50,112 bases of DNA from an uncultured Clostridia bacterium (GTDB lineage: Bacteria > Bacillota > Clostridia > Lachnospirales > Bianqueaceae): the NCBI GenBank assembly GCA_944383515.1, contig CALWPV010000096.1, positions 1 to 50,112 of the forward strand, written 5' to 3'. Each line of letters opens with the position of its first letter. The first letter of the stretch is position 1. The translations under genes and the position numbers were made by a program. A model generated the notes under the pieces. The model was given only the letters and a program-made list of their open reading frames with translations. It had not been told where the DNA came from and did not search any database. Positions 42,022 through 49,553 of this stretch are shown piece by piece.

Positions 42022-42495
42022 ATGGCAAAAGAAAAAGAAACGACGAAGCTGGTGGCGCAAAACAAAAAGGCCCGCTTCGAATATTTTTTAGAAGAACTGT
42101 TTGAAGCCGGGCTCAGTTTGAGCGGTACAGAGGTAAAATCTCTGCGGCAGGGCAAGTGCAGCTTAAAAGAAAGCTTCGTACGCATTGAAAACGGCGAGGC
42201 ATTTTTATATAACATGCACATCAGCCCGTATGAGCAAGGAAACATTTTTAACAAAGATCCGCTGCGCACGCGCAAGCTGCTGCTTCATAAAGCGGAAATC
42301 CGGCGGCTCATGGGTAAGGTAAAAACGGCCGGTTATACGATTGTACCAGTCAAATTATATTTTAAGGGCAATTACGCGAAGGTACAGATCGCGCTGGCGC
42401 GCGGTAAAAAACTGTACGATAAGCGAGACGATATTGCGAAAAAGGATCAGCGGCGGGAAGCGGAGCGGTCCTATAAAATACAGAAAATGTATTAA
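42022..42495 (+). CDS. smpB: SmpB, tmRNA-binding protein
   Basis: A 157-residue protein with the SmpB core: [49 protein letters not shown] and the basic C-terminal tail [17 protein letters not shown] that enters the ribosome decoding site. It delivers tmRNA in trans-translation. It starts at ATG 42022 behind AAAGGGGGGAG. No ssrA gene is seen downstream in this window. Confidence 0.95.
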   Translation: MAKEKETTKLVAQNKKARFEYFLEELFEAGLSLSGTEVKSLRQGKCSLKESFVRIENGEAFLYNMHISPYEQGNIFNKDPLRTRKLLLHKAEIRRLMGKVKTAGYTIVPVKLYFKGNYAKVQIALARGKKLYDKRDDIAKKDQRREAERSYKIQKMY

Positions 42496-42514
42496 ATGGA
42501 GGCATAGATACTTG

Positions 42515-43216
42515 ATGAAAGAAATCAGTTTAGGGCGTTCCGGTATTCGCACCGGTCAGTTAGGACTGGAATGCGGACCGCTGCTAAAGCGCAGCTTTGC
42601 CGAAAGCCGCGCGCTCATGGAGAGAGCGCTGGACGCGGGCATTCGGTTTTTAGACATTGGTCTTCCTATTGAGGAGCTGCAAAAGCGTGTAGGACATGCC
42701 ATTGCCGGCAGACGCCGTCAGATTGTTCTGGCCGGCAGTTTCGCGCCGTGCGCGCCGGAGGCATTTAAGGATCAGCTAAAAATGGTGCTGAGGGCGCTGA
42801 AAACCGATTATTTGGATCTTTGCCAGATTCACGATCCGGATTATCTGCCGCGCACGGGCGATGCAGAGGGCTTTTATGACGCCATGACGGACGCGAAGAA
42901 GGCGGGCTATATTCGTAGCATTGGGATTACCACGGGCAGCGAGGATGTGGCGCTGCACGCGCTGGAGTATGGCTGGTATGATACCTTGCAGTTTCCGTGG
43001 GGCGCCGCCAGCAGCGAGGAGCTGCTAGAATATATTGGTTTTACGCATGAGGCCGATATGGGCAGCATCAGTGTGCCGCCCGAGGAATATCCGGACGATA
43101 TAGCGCACGAACTGGAGGCGCTGGCGCAGTATGGCGATCATTTGTTTTTGTTTCCGCTGGAAGAGGGAGACGGACTGGACGCTTTACTGGCTATGAGCCG
43201 GGAGGAGAGACTTTGA
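42515..43216 (+). CDS. Aldo/keto reductase-like protein lacking catalytic residues
   Basis: A 233-residue protein; ATG 42515 or TTG 42512 behind GGAGG. The AKR barrel start is clear (LGRSGIRTGQLGL, ALDAGIRFLD, VGHAI, DYLDLCQIHDPD). Of the catalytic D-Y-K-H set, D47 and H106 remain. The tyrosine expected near 52 is replaced within LPIEE, and the lysine expected near 74 is absent (LAGSF). It is also short of the usual 300 residues. It may be a non-catalytic relative. Its stop overlaps the sortase start. Confidence 0.65.
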   Translation: MKEISLGRSGIRTGQLGLECGPLLKRSFAESRALMERALDAGIRFLDIGLPIEELQKRVGHAIAGRRRQIVLAGSFAPCAPEAFKDQLKMVLRALKTDYLDLCQIHDPDYLPRTGDAEGFYDAMTDAKKAGYIRSIGITTGSEDVALHALEYGWYDTLQFPWGAASSEELLEYIGFTHEADMGSISVPPEEYPDDIAHELEALAQYGDHLFLFPLEEGDGLDALLAMSREERL

Positions 43217-44010
43217 ACAAAAAGACGATTCGGTTGATACTGAATCTGCTGATTGTAGTTTTAGCTTGTGTGCTGGTTTTTGCGGTGGTCCAGCTGGTGG
43301 GCTACTGGCGGGAGTATCACGCGAACAGCGAAACGCAAAAGCAGGTGCAGCAGCTGTTTTACGGCGAAACAAATGAGCAGCAGGTTTCTGCGGTGCAAAG
43401 CGAAAGCAGCCAGGCAGCGGAGAGCTCGCCGCTGGATCCGGTTATCGCGGCCAACCCCGATACGGTGGGCTGGATCCGGATTCCAGATACGGTTATTGAT
43501 TACGCCGTGGTGCAGGGGGAAGACAACGACGAATATCTCCACATGGGTTTTTATGGCGACGAAAACGCGGCCGGCACTATTTTTATGGACTACCAGAACC
43601 AAATGGGAGAGCCGCTGCAAAACTGGATTATTTACGGACACCGCATGAAAGACGGCTCTATGTTCGACGGGCTGGGCGCCTATTTAGATTATGCATTTTA
43701 TCAGCAGCACCCCAGTTTTACCTTTATTACGCAAGACGGCACCTATGAGTGCCAGATTTTTGCCGTGTATCAGTGCACTACGCAAACGCATTACTGCGTG
43801 CCTTCCTTTGAAAGCGAGGAAGCCATGCTGAATTACGTGCAAACCTGCCGGATTCGTTCTGCGTACGAGACAGGCGTTGAAGTAACCGGCAAGGACACGC
43901 TCATTACCCTGTCCACCTGCGACTACGCATTAGACGACGACACGGGGCGCCTGGTGGTGCAGGCCAAATTAGTATTACAGGAAGAAGGAAGCGAAAGTGC
44001 TGCAGCATAA
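43213..44010 (+). CDS. srtB: Class B sortase
   Basis: A 265-residue protein with a TTG start overlapping the previous stop behind GGAGGAG. It has one N-terminal membrane helix (about 8-30), a polar linker, then the sortase barrel. The catalytic residues are visible in IIYGHRMKDGSMF (His), TLSTCDY (Cys) and DDTGRLVVQAKL (Arg). VGWIRIPDTVIDYAVVQ is characteristic of SrtB. It anchors proteins to peptidoglycan. No sorting-signal substrate is encoded next to it. Confidence 0.9.
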   Translation: MNKKTIRLILNLLIVVLACVLVFAVVQLVGYWREYHANSETQKQVQQLFYGETNEQQVSAVQSESSQAAESSPLDPVIAANPDTVGWIRIPDTVIDYAVVQGEDNDEYLHMGFYGDENAAGTIFMDYQNQMGEPLQNWIIYGHRMKDGSMFDGLGAYLDYAFYQQHPSFTFITQDGTYECQIFAVYQCTTQTHYCVPSFESEEAMLNYVQTCRIRSAYETGVEVTGKDTLITLSTCDYALDDDTGRLVVQAKLVLQEEGSESAAA

Positions 44011-44782
44011 AAAACTCTGGATTTTAGACATGGACGGCACGGTGTATCTAGGTAACCGTTTGTTTCCTGAAACGCTGCCGTTTTTGCGGCGCATTGAACA
44101 AACCGGCGCGCGGCACCTGTTTTTCACCAACAACGCCTCGCGCGCCAAAGACACCTACGTGCGGCGGCTTAACGCCATGGGCATTCCGGCGCGGCCGGAA
44201 ACCATACTCACGTCGGCCGAAACGACCATAGCGTTCTTACAGCGGCACCGGGCCGGTATGCCCGTGTATGTCGTTGGGACGCCTGATCTTGTGCGCAGCT
44301 TTGAAGCGGCGGGCATTCGCGTGGCCGATCCGGCGCCCATTGTGGTGGTGAGCTTTGATACCACGCTCACCTACGAAAAGCTGGAAAAGGCCTGCCGGTA
44401 CATACGGGAAGGCGCTGAGTTCTTGTCGACGCATCCGGATTACAACTGCCCCGTGGAGGGCGGGTTTATTCCGGATTCGGGTTCCATTTGCGCGCTGGTT
44501 ACGGCTTCTACCGGCAAGACGCCGCGGTATTTTGGCAAGCCGTATGAAGATACGCTGCAAATCATTGAAGAGTATACCGGTGTGAGCCGGGAGGATATGG
44601 TTGTGGTTGGAGACCGGCTATATACCGATATTGCGCTGGGAGCCCGGCATGGCGTAACGTCGGTGCTGGTGCTTTCGGGCGAAACCACACGGGAGGATCT
44701 TGCAAAAAGCGATATACAGCCTAGCGTAGTTGTCGATCACGTGGGCTGTTTATTAACCAACATAGAAGAGGAGAAACAATGA
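43997..44782 (+). CDS. HAD-IIA phosphatase (NagD-like)
   Basis: A 261-residue protein with a GTG start overlapping srtB by 14 bases. HAD motifs: LDMDGTVY (nucleophile D), FFTNNASR, KPYEDT (lysine) and VVGDRLYTDIALG. The cap arrangement matches the NagD/4-nitrophenylphosphatase subfamily, which removes phosphate from sugar phosphates or nucleotides. The substrate is not predictable. Confidence 0.88.
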   Translation: MLQHKKLWILDMDGTVYLGNRLFPETLPFLRRIEQTGARHLFFTNNASRAKDTYVRRLNAMGIPARPETILTSAETTIAFLQRHRAGMPVYVVGTPDLVRSFEAAGIRVADPAPIVVVSFDTTLTYEKLEKACRYIREGAEFLSTHPDYNCPVEGGFIPDSGSICALVTASTGKTPRYFGKPYEDTLQIIEEYTGVSREDMVVVGDRLYTDIALGARHGVTSVLVLSGETTREDLAKSDIQPSVVVDHVGCLLTNIEEEKQ

Positions 44783-44783
44783 A

Positions 44784-45359
44784 ATGAATGGGGATAGCAA
44801 AACGTTTAGGCTGGTGTTTAGCGCGTTAATGGTAGCCATTGGCACGGTGCTGAGCCTGTTTTCGTTTTCCGGGTTTTGGGTGTATGGAGGCAGTGTTACG
44901 TTTTGTTCCATGCTGCCGCTGGTTATTGTAAGCTATCGTTACGGATGGAAATGGGGCGTGTTTACTTCGCTGGTGTATGGCTTAGTGCAGATGGTGCTGG
45001 GCATGCAAAACGTCATGTACGGTCCCAACTGGTACACGGTGCTGGCGATCGCGCTGCTCGACTATATTGTAGCCTTTGGCGTGATCGGCTTTTCTTCGGT
45101 GTTTGACGGCCATGTGAAGAATGAATCGCTGGGTCTGGTTTTGGGCGTAGCCCTGGCTATGCTTTTGCGCCTGCTTTGTCATTTTATTTCCGGCTGGGTG
45201 ATTTGGGACGCCATGTGGCCCAATGAAATGGGACTGGCTTCGCCGGTATATTCCATTTTGTATAATGGTTCGTTTATGCTGCCGGAGGCTATTATTACGG
45301 CTGTGGTAGCGGTAATCCTGAATAAAGCAATCAGCTTTAAACGGCTGGGTAGAAGATAA
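44784..45359 (+). CDS. thiT: ThiT, thiamine-specific ECF transporter component
   Basis: A 191-residue membrane protein with six helices. GGSVTFCSMLPLVIVSYRYG, the VYGLVQMVLG stretch and YSILYNGSFMLPEAIIT match ThiT, whose conserved W, Y, N and E residues bind thiamine. It needs a shared ECF module (EcfA, EcfA', EcfT), which is not in the window. I see no THI-box riboswitch before it, and it lies in the middle of a transcription unit (2 bases after the HAD gene). Confidence 0.88.
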   Translation: MNGDSKTFRLVFSALMVAIGTVLSLFSFSGFWVYGGSVTFCSMLPLVIVSYRYGWKWGVFTSLVYGLVQMVLGMQNVMYGPNWYTVLAIALLDYIVAFGVIGFSSVFDGHVKNESLGLVLGVALAMLLRLLCHFISGWVIWDAMWPNEMGLASPVYSILYNGSFMLPEAIITAVVAVILNKAISFKRLGRR

Positions 45360-45373
45360 AGGAGGATGGCGTG

Positions 45374-46402
45374 ATGGAAATTAACATGAAGTACGTGCTG
45401 CAGACGCTGGAGGAGATTATGAAGATTGACAGTCCCAGCGGCTATACGGCGGCGGTTATGGAGAAGATTGAGCAGAAGGCGCAGGAGCTGGGGTATGGCT
45501 TTGAAACAACGCATAAGGGCAACGGCGTGATTACGGTGCCTGGTGAGGACCCGGAGTACGTGGTGGGCTTTTGCGCGCATGTGGATACGCTGGGGCTCAT
45601 GGTGCGCAGCATTAAAGAGAATGGCGCGCTGGCTTTTACGAAGATTGGCGGCCCTAATTTAGCAACGGTAGATTCGGAGCTGTGCCGCGTACATACCCGG
45701 GACGGACGAGTGTACGACGGTACGGTGTACTGCACTAAGCCGGCGTCGCATGTGTATAAGGAAGCGGGCGCGGAGCGCAGTGAAGAAAATTTGGAGGTGC
45801 GTCTCGACGAGGTGGTCAGCTCCAAGGAAGATGTATTAAAGCTGGGCATTCAGGTAGGCGACTACATCTGCATCGATCCGAAGTTTGTTATAACGCCGTC
45901 GGGGTTTATTAAGTCGCGTTTTTTGGACGACAAACTGTCGGTGGCAATTTTGCTGGGCGTGCTGGAGTATTTTTTCAGTCAGCACCTGACGCCGCGGCAT
46001 ACGGTGAAAATTCTGATCTCGACCTATGAAGAAGTGGGCCATGGCATGGCGTGGATTCCGCAGGATATTCAGGAGCTGATTGCGGTGGATATGGGCTGTA
46101 TTGGCGACGATCTTTCCTGCACGGAGCAAATGGTTTCCATTTGCGCGAAGGACTCTTCGGGGCCCTACGACTATACGATTACCTCGCGTCTGGCGGAGCT
46201 GGCGAAGGAAAACGGACTGGACTATGCGCTGGATATTTATCCGTATTACGGTTCGGACGTGAGCGCGGCGTTAAAGGGCGGGCAGGATATTCAGGGCGGT
46301 TTGATTGGCCCCGGCGTTTTTGCCAGCCATGCGTATGAGCGCTCGCATGTGAAGGCTGTGGAAAACACAATGAAATTATTGATTGCCTATTGGCAGGACT
46401 AA
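45374..46402 (+). CDS. M42-family metallopeptidase
   Basis: A 342-residue protein; ATG 45374 (GTG 45371 possible) behind AAAGGAGG. Co-catalytic metal motifs: GFCAHVDTLG (H, D), SRFLDDKLS (bridging D), TYEEVGHG (catalytic E plus ligand), AVDMGCIG (D) and SHAYERSH (H). It acts as a glutamyl or deblocking aminopeptidase in the cytosol, usually as a dodecamer. Confidence 0.9.
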   Translation: MEINMKYVLQTLEEIMKIDSPSGYTAAVMEKIEQKAQELGYGFETTHKGNGVITVPGEDPEYVVGFCAHVDTLGLMVRSIKENGALAFTKIGGPNLATVDSELCRVHTRDGRVYDGTVYCTKPASHVYKEAGAERSEENLEVRLDEVVSSKEDVLKLGIQVGDYICIDPKFVITPSGFIKSRFLDDKLSVAILLGVLEYFFSQHLTPRHTVKILISTYEEVGHGMAWIPQDIQELIAVDMGCIGDDLSCTEQMVSICAKDSSGPYDYTITSRLAELAKENGLDYALDIYPYYGSDVSAALKGGQDIQGGLIGPGVFASHAYERSHVKAVENTMKLLIAYWQD

Positions 46403-46412
46403 GGAGATTGCT

Positions 46413-47078
46413 ATGCTAACAGATTCTAAAATTCGTTTTATTGAGTTTATGATGGCGGCCGATGTGCTGCGTTTTGGTGAGTTTAAGACGAAGAGCGGCC
46501 GGCTTACGCCCTATTTTGTAAATACCGGTAACTATAGAACCGGCGCGCAGATTGCCGGTTTGGGTAAGTTTTATGCCGAGGCGGTGAAGGAGACGCTGGG
46601 CGATGCGTTTGACGCGATGTTTGGCCCGGCCTATAAAGGGATTCCGCTGGTAACAACCACGGCGGCGGCGCTGTACAATGAGTATGGCATCGATAAACCC
46701 TATTTCTTTAACCGGAAGGAAGAGAAAGATCACGGCGAGGGCGGCAGTCTGGTAGGCTATAAGCCAAAGGACGGCGACCGCGTGATTATTATTGAAGACG
46801 TCATTACCGCGGGCACCGCGGTGCGGGAAACCATGCCCATTTTGCAGGGCTGCGGCGCGGTGCGGGCCGAGCACATGTTTATTTCGGTTAATCGCTGCGA
46901 GGTAGGACAGACTCCGGGAAAGACGGCGATTATGGAAGTAAACGAGGAATTTGGCCTGCAGGTGCACGCCATTGTTACGGTGCAGGATTTGTATGAATAT
47001 TTAAAGGGCAAAGAAGAGTATACCGAGATTCTTGCGCGCATGGAGGCGTATATGGATCGGTACTGTGTGTTTGAATAA
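46413..47078 (+). CDS. pyrE: Orotate phosphoribosyltransferase
   Basis: A 221-residue protein. ATG 46413 follows AAGGAGAT; an upstream in-frame start would overlap the peptidase gene. The PRPP motif is VIIIEDVITAGTA, with the catalytic loop in KEEKDHGEGGSLVG and SGRLTPYFVNTGNY at the start. It makes orotidine monophosphate in pyrimidine synthesis. It is separated from other pyr genes in this window. Confidence 0.93.
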   Translation: MLTDSKIRFIEFMMAADVLRFGEFKTKSGRLTPYFVNTGNYRTGAQIAGLGKFYAEAVKETLGDAFDAMFGPAYKGIPLVTTTAAALYNEYGIDKPYFFNRKEEKDHGEGGSLVGYKPKDGDRVIIIEDVITAGTAVRETMPILQGCGAVRAEHMFISVNRCEVGQTPGKTAIMEVNEEFGLQVHAIVTVQDLYEYLKGKEEYTEILARMEAYMDRYCVFE

Positions 47079-47092
47079 GGAGGCGCTGTACG

Positions 47093-47710
47093 GTGAAGGT
47101 TTTGTTGGTGAACAGCAGCTCGCACCAAAACGGCTGTACGTATACGGCTTTGAGTGAGGCAGCCCGGGCGCTGCAGGAATGCGGCGTTCAGACCGAGCTG
47201 ATCTGGCTGGGCAATGACGCGCTGCGCGACTGCGTCGCCTGCGGACACTGCCGAAAGGCAGGGCGCTGCGTCTTTGACGATCTGGTCAATTCTTTTGTGG
47301 ACAAGGCGCGCGAGGCGGACGGTTTTGTATTTGGCTCGCCGGTATATTATGCCCACCCCACCGGTCGGCTGCTATCTTTTATGGATCGCGCTTTCTATTC
47401 CGGTGCATCGGCGTTTAAATTTAAGCCGGCAGCGGCTGTGCTGAGCGCCCGCAGAGCGGGAACAACGGCTTCGTTCGATGTAATTAATAAGTATTTTACG
47501 ATTTGTTCCATGCCGGTGGTGGCCTCTACGTACTGGAACCATGTATACGGGGCCAAGGCAGAGGACGTGCAGCAAGACGCCGAGGGGCTTATGACCATGT
47601 ATAATTTGGGAAAGAATATGGCGTGGATGCTGCAATGCATCGAGCTTGGAAAGCAAAACGGTATTGTTCATCCGGAGAACGAGAAGATATCTACGAATTT
47701 TATTCGTTAA
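47093..47710 (+). CDS. Flavodoxin-like NADPH-dependent FMN reductase family protein
   Basis: A 205-residue protein with a GTG start behind AAGGAGG. The FMN phosphate loop is VNSSSHQNGCTYTAL. CVACGHCRKAGRCVFDD is the cysteine-containing segment typical of iron-sulfur flavoprotein-like and NAD(P)H-dependent reductases, and FGSPVYYAHPTGRLLSFMDR is the isoalloxazine-site loop. It is probably an anaerobic flavin or quinone-type reductase. The four-cysteine pattern could hold a cluster, but it is shorter than in true Isf proteins. A terminator follows. Confidence 0.8.
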   Translation: MKVLLVNSSSHQNGCTYTALSEAARALQECGVQTELIWLGNDALRDCVACGHCRKAGRCVFDDLVNSFVDKAREADGFVFGSPVYYAHPTGRLLSFMDRAFYSGASAFKFKPAAAVLSARRAGTTASFDVINKYFTICSMPVVASTYWNHVYGAKAEDVQQDAEGLMTMYNLGKNMAWMLQCIELGKQNGIVHPENEKISTNFIR

Positions 47711-47722
47711 AGGCATGGAATG

Positions 47723-47769
47723 CGGGTGTTTTGGAGGGAATTGTATTCCTTTCAAAATACCCGTTTTTT
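47723..47769 (+). terminator. Terminator after the flavodoxin-like gene
   Basis: CGGGTGTTTTG pairs with CAAAATACCCG (one wobble) across a 19-base loop and is followed by six Ts. Confidence 0.8.
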
Positions 47770-47809
47770 GTTGGGAACGTAAGGCTGTGCGGACGGGACG
47801 AACTATCCC

Positions 47810-48393
47810 TGCGCAGCGGGAAATATTTAGAAGAAGAGAGACAGGGCCGTTCGTTATCCCCGCGTAGCGGGATAATTTACGCCAAGGGGAGGCGGAGGGG
47901 ACGTTATCCCTCTTTCTTTAGCTAGTTATTCTTGCGTACGGGGATAATTGGTTTGGGCTGTGTCCCTGTATTGCAAATAAAAAATGCAGCGCAGGGATAA
48001 TTTGTCCCTGCCCAGAAGAATATTTGGCAGCACAGCAATAGAATGCCTCCCTGTTCGGCTATATATCTGACTCGGCAGGGACAAAAAGAGCCTCGGTTAT
48101 CCCTGGCTGGCAAGAACCTTTTTTGAACAAAGAGGGTTAGCGTCATTTTCTGGTTCCTGCGCTGCTTCCTATCCCTTTGCGCAGGGATAGGAAGCGGAAA
48201 TAAGATCCCGTACTATCCCTGCCCTGCTAATTATTTGGTGCAAACAGGGACAGTTCTGCCCGCTAACTATCCCTAAATAGCGCCAAACTTAGTGCTAAAT
48301 AGGGATACTCCGTGTCATAGGGACGGACCTCTCCCGGTATTTCTTCCTTTCCCCTCCCTGCCGCAGGTCTGTCCCGGTGGCATTTTATCCCTG
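47810..48393. repeat. Dense mosaic of GGGATA/GGGACA inverted elements
   Basis: About 18 cores occur in both orientations: TATCCCT or TTATCCC at 47814, 47854, 47904, 48097, 48170, 48214, 48268 and 48385; GGGATAA or AGGGATA at 47869, 47941, 47993, 48183 and 48301; TGTCCCTG at 47961 and 48003; AGGGACA at 48077 and 48246. The best hairpins are GCTTCCTATCCCT/AGGGATAGGAAGC (48164-48195, perfect) and TATCCCTAAATAGC against GCTAAATAGGGATA (48268-48307, 12 of 14). Spacing is irregular, so it is not a CRISPR. It fills the convergent gap before the nuclease gene and overlaps its stop codon. Confidence 0.75.
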
Positions 48394-49272
48394 ACCGTCC
48401 GGTTTCTGGTTCGGCACCGGCTGGCCGGCGGCCTCGTCCTTATCCCCGTTCGGCTTCACCTTTTGAAACGGCTTAGAGCGAATAAATAGCCGTACACTGT
48501 CCAGATTCACCGTGCCATTGTCGTCGTACGTTACAATCAGCCGTTCATTCACATATAGCCCCGCCAGCTCATAGCTGCGCAGCTTAGCGCGAAAGTTGGC
48601 GGCATACCTGGGATCCTGCATCATGCCCGCGTGCTCCCAGTATACCTGCGTTCCGTCCGGAAGATACAGCGTGAAATCCGGCTGCACACGCCCGTCTGGT
48701 AAATCCAGCGGCTTCTCATAGTCATAGCGCAGGTGGTGGCGGTTTAGCTCATTTGCGATCATCATTTCAGACTTAGACCGTACCGGCTCCAAGCGGTCGG
48801 TAAAGTGGTTGCGGGAATCGGGATAGCGTCCCTTCTGCGCGGCGGCCATAGCGGCCTGGCGCTGGGCCTCCTTTTGCTCCGCCGCCTGCCGGCGCTGTTC
48901 GTACTCCGCCACCACCGCGTCCGGGTCTAAGCGGTAGTGGCGCAAGGAGCATCGGATCGCGTGCAGGTTAAAGCGCAAATTTCGCAGCCGATCTTTCAAA
49001 GCTTTAAAGGTTTCAATAGTCTGTCGTGCCTGTGCCAGCGCCTCGCCCTTTACAAACTTATGAATATGGACGCCATTTTCATAATACTGCCAGTAGGCAT
49101 AGCAGCGCCCGGGTCCTTTCATAACAATGCAGCCGGGCGAATGGGTCAGCTGCGCCTCCAGGGTGCGGATGCTCTCGAGGCAAGCGAGCAGAGACTCACA
49201 GGTCGAGCGTACGGCCTCGGCGGTTTCGTCTTCTAAGTGCCAGGGCTTTCTTACATACTTTTTTCGAGCCAT
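48385..49272 (-). CDS. PD-(D/E)XK-like nuclease family protein
   Basis: 295 residues on the minus strand. The start at 49272 follows GGAGG. Residues 1-115 are helical and basic, residues 120-147 are an Arg/Gln-rich coiled-coil-like stretch, and residues 165-250 carry a restriction-nuclease-like core: SKSE (E169), QPDFTLYLPDG (D199), YWEHAG (E213, with H where K is usual) and a late basic helix. The tail is polar. The target is unknown. The final codons, reading CAG GGA TAA, form one copy of the GGGATAA repeat core, and the region upstream of the gene holds four hairpins, so the gene is enclosed by palindromic DNA. Confidence 0.6.
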   Translation of the reverse strand: MARKKYVRKPWHLEDETAEAVRSTCESLLACLESIRTLEAQLTHSPGCIVMKGPGRCYAYWQYYENGVHIHKFVKGEALAQARQTIETFKALKDRLRNLRFNLHAIRCSLRHYRLDPDAVVAEYEQRRQAAEQKEAQRQAAMAAAQKGRYPDSRNHFTDRLEPVRSKSEMMIANELNRHHLRYDYEKPLDLPDGRVQPDFTLYLPDGTQVYWEHAGMMQDPRYAANFRAKLRSYELAGLYVNERLIVTYDDNGTVNLDSVRLFIRSKPFQKVKPNGDKDEAAGQPVPNQKPDGQG

Positions 49273-49288
49273 AAAAACCTCCATTCCG

Positions 49289-49408
49289 AAGCGCTTTAGC
49301 GCGGGTTCGCGGCGCAAATTTCAAATTTGCGCCTGCGAAGAAAGCTATTTGTGGCGCTTCGGCACAAATAGCCGTGTGAACAATCAGCTATTCGAGCTGA
49401 TTGTTCAC
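49289..49408. repeat. Row of four hairpins upstream of the nuclease gene
   Basis: In order: GCGC-TTTA-GCGC (about 49291-49302); TTCGC-GGCGCAAATTT facing AAATTTGCGCC-TGCGAA (49307-49339) with a 1-base bulge; GCTATTTGTG/CACAAATAGC (49344-49372); and a perfect 14-bp stem GTGAACAATCAGCT/AGCTGATTGTTCAC with a 5-base loop (49376-49408). They lie just before the nuclease start codon. No T-run follows. They could be a structured RNA, a mobile palindromic element or a regulatory leader. The stretch 49409-49553 is AT-rich with no clear feature. Confidence 0.7.
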
Positions 49409-49553
49409 ATTACTTTCCTTATACTTATAACTATCGTACAAAAAAGGCGTTTTTTCGCGGTTTACAAAAAGTTCATAAAATTTTGGACAAAGTAACCTGT
49501 CGGCGTACAAACAATTTGGGTAAAATACAAAAAAGAGTGACGCTTTTAGGGGG

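Noticed and set aside
42496-42514. tmRNA (ssrA) gene next to smpB
   Set aside because: Only 19 bases separate smpB from the next gene; no tmRNA-like ends are seen nearby.
47810-48393. Possible CRISPR array
   Set aside because: The cores are 7-9 bases, alternate in orientation and have irregular spacing; there are no repeats of 25-35 bases and no cas genes.
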